Origin: JAWPMV01 sp038527215
GTDB taxonomy: Bacteria; Bacteroidota; Bacteroidia; J057
Direction of reading: 5' to 3'
Assembly: GCA_038527215.1 (NCBI GenBank)
Contig: JBCBGC010000026.1
Location: forward strand, 1-64,000
Length of the DNA stretch: 64,000 nucleotides
This document shows, piece after piece, positions 58,987 to 64,000 of this stretch (its first letter is position 1; each line of letters opens with the position of its first letter). Made by a program: the position numbers and the translations under genes. The notes beneath the pieces were generated by a model, which saw nothing but the letters and a program-made list of their open reading frames with translations, had not been told where the DNA came from and made no database searches.

Positions 58987-60336
58987 CTAGTCTGCGTAGA
59001 CTTCTTCTCCGTGTTGCACGCCATTTACTTTTTCTCCATTCTGATTCTTACGCGCCTGAAGTCGCATGGTAGCATTCAGGTCGTAATTCATATCGGAAAT
59101 GTAGCGAAGTGATTCTACTTTTTTATGATGCTCGATACGGCTGAGCAGATAGTCATACGGACCACGCTTGGTGATCAGCTTGACGAAGACCGGAGAGGTT
59201 TCCAGCATGATGAAGAGGAGCACGATCAGGTTACTCATCCACCAGATAGAGGAATCATCCTCTTTCATGCGTTCCAGCACCTGGATCTGAGCAGGAAATC
59301 CTTTGCCGTATTTTTTGGCTTTTTCCAGCGCCAGGGGAAGTTCTACTTTGCGTAGTTCTTCTTTCCGGGCAATCTCATCGGCCAGGGTATTGCGTCGGTC
59401 ATTCAGCAGGCCAATCTCTTCCTCCATACTTTTGGCAAACTCATCCCGTGCCCCTTTGCGCTTTTGCTCCAGGCCTTTGACCACGGCTAACTTCGTTTCG
59501 AGTTCTCTTTTCAGGCGCTTGTTGAGATTGTAGAGTTGGTTGGTTTTATCCAGCCATTTTTTCGGAAAATCCCAGCGCTCAAACACCTTTTCCCCTTTTT
59601 CATTGGTCTTATAGACCTTGGTGGCATATTTGGTCCAGAGGTAATTTCTTCTGGCTTCATTGGCCTCGATCCGAGGGGTATAGACTTTGTGAAGGCTGTC
59701 GTATTCTCTTTTTACCACCATGTACTCTGCAGACACTTCCCCGAAGTCAAAAGAAGTAGGTTTCCCCTCTTTCTGACGCTTGAAGTTCTGACGAGCACTG
59801 TCCACGACGTGGAGTTGTACCCGAAGGTCATCCAGCCCGAGCTTAGCGTCCAGGGTAGCTTCTGCTTCCCTTTCCAATTCTGCGGTATAGGCCAGGAGTT
59901 CGGAATTGATCTGGTTGCTAAAAAGTCTTACTTCAATCGGCTTGGTGATCACAATGGAGATCAACACAGCCAGGATCATACGTGGCATCGCCAGGCCCAA
60001 TTCATGCCAGGTGCGACCTTCTTTTCTAATACTGGACACGATGTAGCGGTCCAGGTTGAAAATCAAGGCACCCCACAACAACCCGAAAAGGAAAGCCACG
60101 AAGGCATTTTCCACCAGGGTATAGATGGCAAAAGAACCGGAGATGACGGCCAGACAGGCAGTGAGGAAGATCGTAGCGCCAATACCGACATACTTGGTAT
60201 GCTCAGAAGGCGTGACTTCCAGGATTTTAATATATGCACCGGCGCAAGCAAAGAAGAATCTCTTGACGGGGCCGACTTCTTGCCGGTCATTTTCTATGGC
60301 TCCGTCAGAATAGTATGTAGTTGCGTAGGGGTCCAT
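58987..60336 (-). CDS. DUF4407 membrane protein
   Basis: A protein of 449 aa. Two TM helices lie near residues 48-72 and 76-94, a third near 115-134 and a fourth near 360-384, with a long helical region (about 140-355) between them, rich in Glu, Lys, Arg and Leu and likely to form a coiled coil outside the membrane. This is the DUF4407 layout. The function of the family is unknown. It begins 10 bases after the RanBP2-Ig gene and both end at one terminator, so the two proteins are probably partners. Confidence 0.88.
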   Translation of the reverse strand: MDPYATTYYSDGAIENDRQEVGPVKRFFFACAGAYIKILEVTPSEHTKYVGIGATIFLTACLAVISGSFAIYTLVENAFVAFLFGLLWGALIFNLDRYIVSSIRKEGRTWHELGLAMPRMILAVLISIVITKPIEVRLFSNQINSELLAYTAELEREAEATLDAKLGLDDLRVQLHVVDSARQNFKRQKEGKPTSFDFGEVSAEYMVVKREYDSLHKVYTPRIEANEARRNYLWTKYATKVYKTNEKGEKVFERWDFPKKWLDKTNQLYNLNKRLKRELETKLAVVKGLEQKRKGARDEFAKSMEEEIGLLNDRRNTLADEIARKEELRKVELPLALEKAKKYGKGFPAQIQVLERMKEDDSSIWWMSNLIVLLFIMLETSPVFVKLITKRGPYDYLLSRIEHHKKVESLRYISDMNYDLNATMRLQARKNQNGEKVNGVQHGEEVYAD

Positions 60337-60346
60337 GAATACTCAA

Positions 60347-61798
60347 TTAAGGCTTATCATTCTGATTAAATTTCGACTTGAAGCGCTTCCAGAGGTTCAT
60401 CGCCTCCTTGCGGGCACTTCCTTTTTTCATATTGAGCAAGTCATGTGACAATTGCATTTCAGTAACGCGTTTTAGATCGAGCATGCGCTCGTGTTCCCGC
60501 ATACTGTCCTGCAATTCTTTTTCCATTTTGCTAAAATCTGCCATGGCTTCACTTTGATGATTTTGGGAAAAGCTGGCACCTTTCTCCTCGGTAGAAAGGG
60601 TGAATACGCCTTCTTTCAAGGGGACAGGAAAGCGCGTAATGCCGAATTCCTGTTTGGTAACGCCGGAATGGCCGATGGCGGTCAGGGTGTAAACTGTGTA
60701 GGCTTCCTCAGGCCTCACCATGGCTTTTCCCACATTTTCTACTGGTCCCACGCCCTGACTAATTTCTACCTGATAGGCATTTTTTACTTCCCAACTTAAC
60801 TCGATGGGCTCTCCTTCGGTGGATAGCTCACTGTTACCACGGAATGAGAGAATGTCAGGAGGAGGGAGAATCAGATTGACACTTTCTTCGACCTCTCCCA
60901 TGGCGTTGCTGATCCGAAGGGTGTAGGTGGTATTGCGGTCAGGCAAAACCTCAATCTGATGTTGGTCTGTTTCGATTTCTCCTACCTCGGGGAGAATTTC
61001 TATTTTGTCTGCATTGGCTACCTCCCAACTCAAAATACTGGGATGACCAAGGCTGATTTCTTTGCTATCAACGGAAAACGAATTGATTTCCGGGAGCCCC
61101 ATGTTTAATTCCAGGGAGGCAGATACTTCGCCAGCTTTATTTTTGGCGGTAAGGGTGCAGGTGCCGGGTTTTTTGAGGTAGGCATCGGTGAAACTGCGTC
61201 CACTGACGTCCCCTATATCCATGTTGAGACTGAGCTCGGCCCCGTTTTCCACTTCCCAATGCAGGATGGTGGGATAGTCTATAACGACTTTGGGATCAGC
61301 CACTGAAAAATTGTGAATAATGGGCAGGGGAAGGACCAGCTGAATACGCAGGGATTTGCTCCCGACTTCATTATAGGCGGTCAGAACATATTCGGTGTCT
61401 TCATCCGGAAAGACATCCAACACCCCTTTATTCTCCACCAATTCGTGGCCGGGGTTGATCACTACCCGCTTGGCATCCAGTACCTCCCAACTCAAACGGG
61501 TGGGGCGGGTCAGATCAATGTTCCTTCGGTCGGCCTTAAACAAGGCAATGAAGGGTAATTTCCCCTGACAATTCTGACAAGAAAGGTCAGCCTGATCATT
61601 GTGATGGCTACATTTCCCACACTGCCACCCGTGCTCGGACGGTGAAGCAGTTCCCTGCTTGACAGAAGGAGAAGGTTTAGCCTTAGGGGCTTCCTTTTTG
61701 GTGGGGATATCCTTAGGATTGATGGTGCGCGAGTTGCTAGGCTTCCGCCGCGCCCCGGACTTTTTCGAGCGAGGTTTTACGTCAACCGTGCCAGGCAT
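60347..61798 (-). CDS. Cytosolic protein with RanBP2-type zinc finger and four Ig-like repeats
   Basis: A protein of 483 aa with no signal peptide or TM segment. After a basic, disordered N-terminus (1-55) comes WQCGKCSHHNDQADLSCQNC: Trp58, Cys60, Cys63, Asn67, Cys74 and Cys77 fit the RanBP2 finger pattern W-x-C-x2-C-x3-N-x6-C-x2-C exactly. Residues 85-405 hold four repeats of about 80 aa with the pattern SWEV.NA..VEI.P.VG.V......V.P...T.YTLTA.N..G, an Ig-like fold usually found in secreted proteins. The C-terminal 75 residues are helical and charged. It starts the operon whose second gene is the DUF4407 membrane protein, 10 bases downstream. Confidence 0.8.
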   Translation of the reverse strand: MPGTVDVKPRSKKSGARRKPSNSRTINPKDIPTKKEAPKAKPSPSVKQGTASPSEHGWQCGKCSHHNDQADLSCQNCQGKLPFIALFKADRRNIDLTRPTRLSWEVLDAKRVVINPGHELVENKGVLDVFPDEDTEYVLTAYNEVGSKSLRIQLVLPLPIIHNFSVADPKVVIDYPTILHWEVENGAELSLNMDIGDVSGRSFTDAYLKKPGTCTLTAKNKAGEVSASLELNMGLPEINSFSVDSKEISLGHPSILSWEVANADKIEILPEVGEIETDQHQIEVLPDRNTTYTLRISNAMGEVEESVNLILPPPDILSFRGNSELSTEGEPIELSWEVKNAYQVEISQGVGPVENVGKAMVRPEEAYTVYTLTAIGHSGVTKQEFGITRFPVPLKEGVFTLSTEEKGASFSQNHQSEAMADFSKMEKELQDSMREHERMLDLKRVTEMQLSHDLLNMKKGSARKEAMNLWKRFKSKFNQNDKP

Positions 61799-61991
61799 GG
61801 CGCTAGGGTTTACTCGTTAGGTCTTATGATTCAGGTCCAGTTAATGAAGTTTTTTATGGAAAAATACGGAGGGACTCTCCTTGCACAACAGAAACAGAAC
61901 TGGTTTATAATTTGATTCAATATATAGAAAAGCAGGTCCGGCAGGATAGGATTCGGCCTCAACTGACAATATTCCCGTATGAACGTGTTTA

Positions 61992-63176
61992 CTAAAAGAG
62001 CAAGTCCAATATTTCCTGGTCTTCCAGGTCTGTATATCGACTTTGCAATATTTCGCTTACCCGTTGAATGTAGATTTCATCCAGGCGTTCTGAATGTTGG
62101 ATTTCTTCCTTTAGTTCAAAGGGACGGGAGAGGAGGGGACCGTTGTTTTTTTGTTCAAAAGCCTTAAAAGCCCCGCCGGTAAAAAGCGTATTGATGTACT
62201 TTTTGATATCCGTTTTGGGAATCTGCTGTCCGAGGTAGTGATGAACAAATTCAAACATTTGGTTCATCGACATGGGCGCCTGTTTGGTCAGACCCACCAA
62301 TAGTGCCTCAGAAATCATGGCTCTTTTGGTCCGATCATTCTGATATCGTAGTTTTTTAGACAGGAAAATAACGGCATTTTCTCTGGCCTGATCTTCTGGG
62401 TTGCGTTTGGGCTTTTCCTCTACCAGGTAAAAATATACCCAGGGCAGGTTGGTCTTGGCAATCTCTATCCGATCCACCAGGTCTCCCACAAAACTCCGGA
62501 CGAAGGCCTTGAAAGAAGAGAAGCCTAATTCCTTTTCTGAAAATCCAGGATCTAATCTCAACAGTTGCTGCTTAAGCTTGGCCATGAGGACCGGTCCTTC
62601 GTCGGGCCTGTTTTGCAAATAGCGAAGCAGCAGATTGCGGGCATGTGCCAGGTTCCCATCGTCTTTCGTCAGGGGGCTGATTAAATCTTCTTCGGGTTTA
62701 CCGATCAGTTCCTCCAGGGATTTAAATTCCGCGCTATTGCGTTTGACTAACTTGCCTACGCTGTGTTCAAATCCCAGTACGATGACCTCTTTTCCTCTGG
62801 CTTTTAGCCGTTGGATAAGCGGGATAAAATCCGTGTCCCCCGAGCCGATAATGATCACTTCCACCTGTTTGAACATGAAGGCATATTCCATCACGTCCAC
62901 CGCCAGGTGAACGTCGGAACCGTTCTTCCCCTGACTATTGGTCTCGGGGAGGTGTACCAATTCAAAGCCCTGCTCCAGCAGGCGGCCCTGGTATTGCCTG
63001 AACAAGTCCTTGGACCAGTCGGCATAGGCTTTTTTGACGCTGATTTCTCCTTTGGCGGTAGCAAAATCGACAATAGGCTCTATGGCAAGCGGTTTATCCT
63101 GCGAAGGATATACCGATTCTGCCGAAATGGCCAGATTCTCGAAATCAAGGTAAATTGCTACTGTGGGTCCTTCCAT
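61992..63176 (-). CDS. NYN-domain (LabA/DUF88-like) protein with LOTUS/OST-HTH domain
   Basis: A protein of 394 aa. The NYN domain (1-160) has the conserved acidic residues of this PIN-like nuclease fold: Asp11 in IYLDFEN, Asp88 and Asp94 in NGSDVHLAVDVMEY, and Asp114/Asp116 in GSGDTDFIPLI. A LOTUS/OST-HTH winged-helix domain follows at about 172-255 (RNLLLRYLQNRPDEGPVLMAKLKQQLLRLDPGFSEKELGFSSFKAFVRSF). The C-terminal part (265-394) is a second helical module of unknown type. NYN-LOTUS proteins bind and may cleave RNA. It is transcribed alone. Confidence 0.88.
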   Translation of the reverse strand: MEGPTVAIYLDFENLAISAESVYPSQDKPLAIEPIVDFATAKGEISVKKAYADWSKDLFRQYQGRLLEQGFELVHLPETNSQGKNGSDVHLAVDVMEYAFMFKQVEVIIIGSGDTDFIPLIQRLKARGKEVIVLGFEHSVGKLVKRNSAEFKSLEELIGKPEEDLISPLTKDDGNLAHARNLLLRYLQNRPDEGPVLMAKLKQQLLRLDPGFSEKELGFSSFKAFVRSFVGDLVDRIEIAKTNLPWVYFYLVEEKPKRNPEDQARENAVIFLSKKLRYQNDRTKRAMISEALLVGLTKQAPMSMNQMFEFVHHYLGQQIPKTDIKKYINTLFTGGAFKAFEQKNNGPLLSRPFELKEEIQHSERLDEIYIQRVSEILQSRYTDLEDQEILDLLF

Positions 63177-63359
63177 CTAGAACAAAAAGTCCTCTACGTG
63201 TGTGTTGAATGAATAAAACTCGAACAAACAAGGGTCGAGAACAAGGAAGGAGAAAGGGCGATGGTTATATGCTTAGCTACAAAGCTAACGCTTACACCGG
63301 CAAATTAGTGAAAATCCGCCGAAGAAAATTTTTGCCAGAAGGGAAAGAAAGCCCTTTTC

Positions 63360-64000
63360 TTACATCACAGAAGCTGGAACGATTTCTTTTAGCTTGCCAA
63401 TCACAAAATCGAGCTCTTCCCGGGTGTTTTGTGGACCAAAAGAAAATCTCACAGCCTGAACCAGTGGCGCTCCGGTCAGCCCAATGGTACGGAGTACATG
63501 AGAGCCCAGATTCGCACCGGAATTGCACGCAGAACCCCCGGAAACAGAAATTCCCTGGATATCCAGGTGAAAAAGCAGCAGACTATCTTCCGCCTCTCCC
63601 GGGAAACTGGTATTCAGGACCGTGGGGATAGATTTTTCTCTACTGGTATCCCCGTTGAAGCTTACGCCGGGGATTGCTTCCCGCAACTGTTCCTGCATAT
63701 ACGTCTTCAAATCCCAAAGCAGCTGACTTTTATGGTCGTGCATCTTCTGACACTTGTCATAGGCAAAAGCCATACCAGCTATCGAGGCCAGGTTTTCAGT
63801 ACCTGCTCTCATACTGCGCTCCTGGCTACCACCGTGAATCAAGGGAGGCAGGTTGATTCCTTTTCTTACGTAAAGAAAGCCTACGCCTTTAGGTCCATAA
63901 AATTTATGGGCGCTGGCTGTGGCCAGATCTACGGGCAGGGTTTCCATGTCAAAGCGGAATCCTCCCATGGTCTGCACGGTATCGGAGTGAAAGAGGGCCC
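63360..64000 (-). CDS. Cysteine desulfurase (NifS/IscS-like), C-terminal part, cut by right edge
   Basis: The open frame continues past the right window edge, where it reads ALFHSDTVQTMGGF, the standard sequence upstream of the PLP-binding motif. The PLP lysine is in SAHKFYGPKGVGFLYVRKG, followed by the G.Q...RAGTENL..I.G motif and the active-site Cys in SGGSACNSGA. The C-terminus VRFSFGPQNTREELDFVIGKLKEIV is typical. The enzyme takes sulfur from cysteine for iron-sulfur clusters and tRNA thiolation. The 3' end (63360) is present, the N-terminus is not. Confidence 0.95.
   Translation of the reverse strand, partial: ALFHSDTVQTMGGFRFDMETLPVDLATASAHKFYGPKGVGFLYVRKGINLPPLIHGGSQERSMRAGTENLASIAGMAFAYDKCQKMHDHKSQLLWDLKTYMQEQLREAIPGVSFNGDTSREKSIPTVLNTSFPGEAEDSLLLFHLDIQGISVSGGSACNSGANLGSHVLRTIGLTGAPLVQAVRFSFGPQNTREELDFVIGKLKEIVPASVM

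Noticed and set aside
1..64000. tRNA, rRNA, phage integrase, IS transposase
   Set aside because: No matching signature was seen on either strand while reading; a covariance-model scan would be needed to exclude small RNA genes.

Overview
The window comes from a Bacteroidota chromosome, most likely a marine Saprospirales/Lewinella-type organism. The evidence is protein families typical of that phylum: a C-terminal type IX secretion (T9SS) type A sorting domain, a CHU_C/gliding type B domain, a T9SS plug (DUF5103) lipoprotein, TonB proteins with the YPxxA...GKVxVxFVV C-terminus, an LVIVD lipoprotein and a PepSY-like protein. Several start regions carry the Bacteroidota -7 element TAnnTTTG rather than a Shine-Dalgarno sequence. 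Base composition is near 50 % G+C. No rRNA, tRNA, CRISPR array, integrase or transposase was seen, so the region looks like stable chromosome with several accessory islands.

Layout. 0-10.7 kb: housekeeping and envelope genes (YggS-type PLP protein, LVIVD lipoprotein, FabH, a T9SS cargo protein, an MsbA-like ABC exporter, an FKBP isomerase). 10.8-11.7 kb: a gene-free array of four large palindromic repeat units separated by spacers of exactly 63 bp. 11.8-16.0 kb: four minus-strand single-span membrane proteins that share modules, two of them TonB-like. 16.3-22.1 kb: dnaE followed closely by an exported ankyrin protein and a tail-anchored protein. 22.3-26.7 kb: five tandem paralogous exported proteins of 278-285 aa. 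27-31.8 kb: T9SS plug lipoprotein, a catalytically dead-looking M1 peptidase homologue and a type B cargo protein. 32-35.7 kb: PepSY-like protein, aroK, PhoD-like phosphatase and ruvB on the plus strand. 35.7-42.6 kb: an S74 tail-fibre-like protein, two acetyltransferases, DinB, serA and a CE2-like esterase.

42.7-53.8 kb is more accessory: an LRR-Roc-COR (Roco) protein, a metzincin protease, a cytochrome P450, a multi-domain protein with a degenerate TIR domain between helical EAD-like ends, a Nudix hydrolase and a 5'(3')-nucleotidase. 54-64 kb: a CtpA protease, an ankyrin protein, a TlpA-like thioredoxin, a haloalkane dehalogenase, a two-gene operon of a cytosolic RanBP2-finger/Ig-repeat protein with a DUF4407 membrane protein, a NYN-LOTUS protein, and the C-terminal part of a cysteine desulfurase cut by the window end.

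The strongest candidates for something undescribed are the palindromic array at 10.84-11.69 kb, the TIR/EAD protein with its Nudix and nucleotidase neighbours, the RanBP2-Ig/DUF4407 pair, the M1 pseudopeptidase beside a T9SS cargo gene, and the five-gene exported family. All functional links between neighbours are inferences from gene order; no searches or structure predictions could be run.
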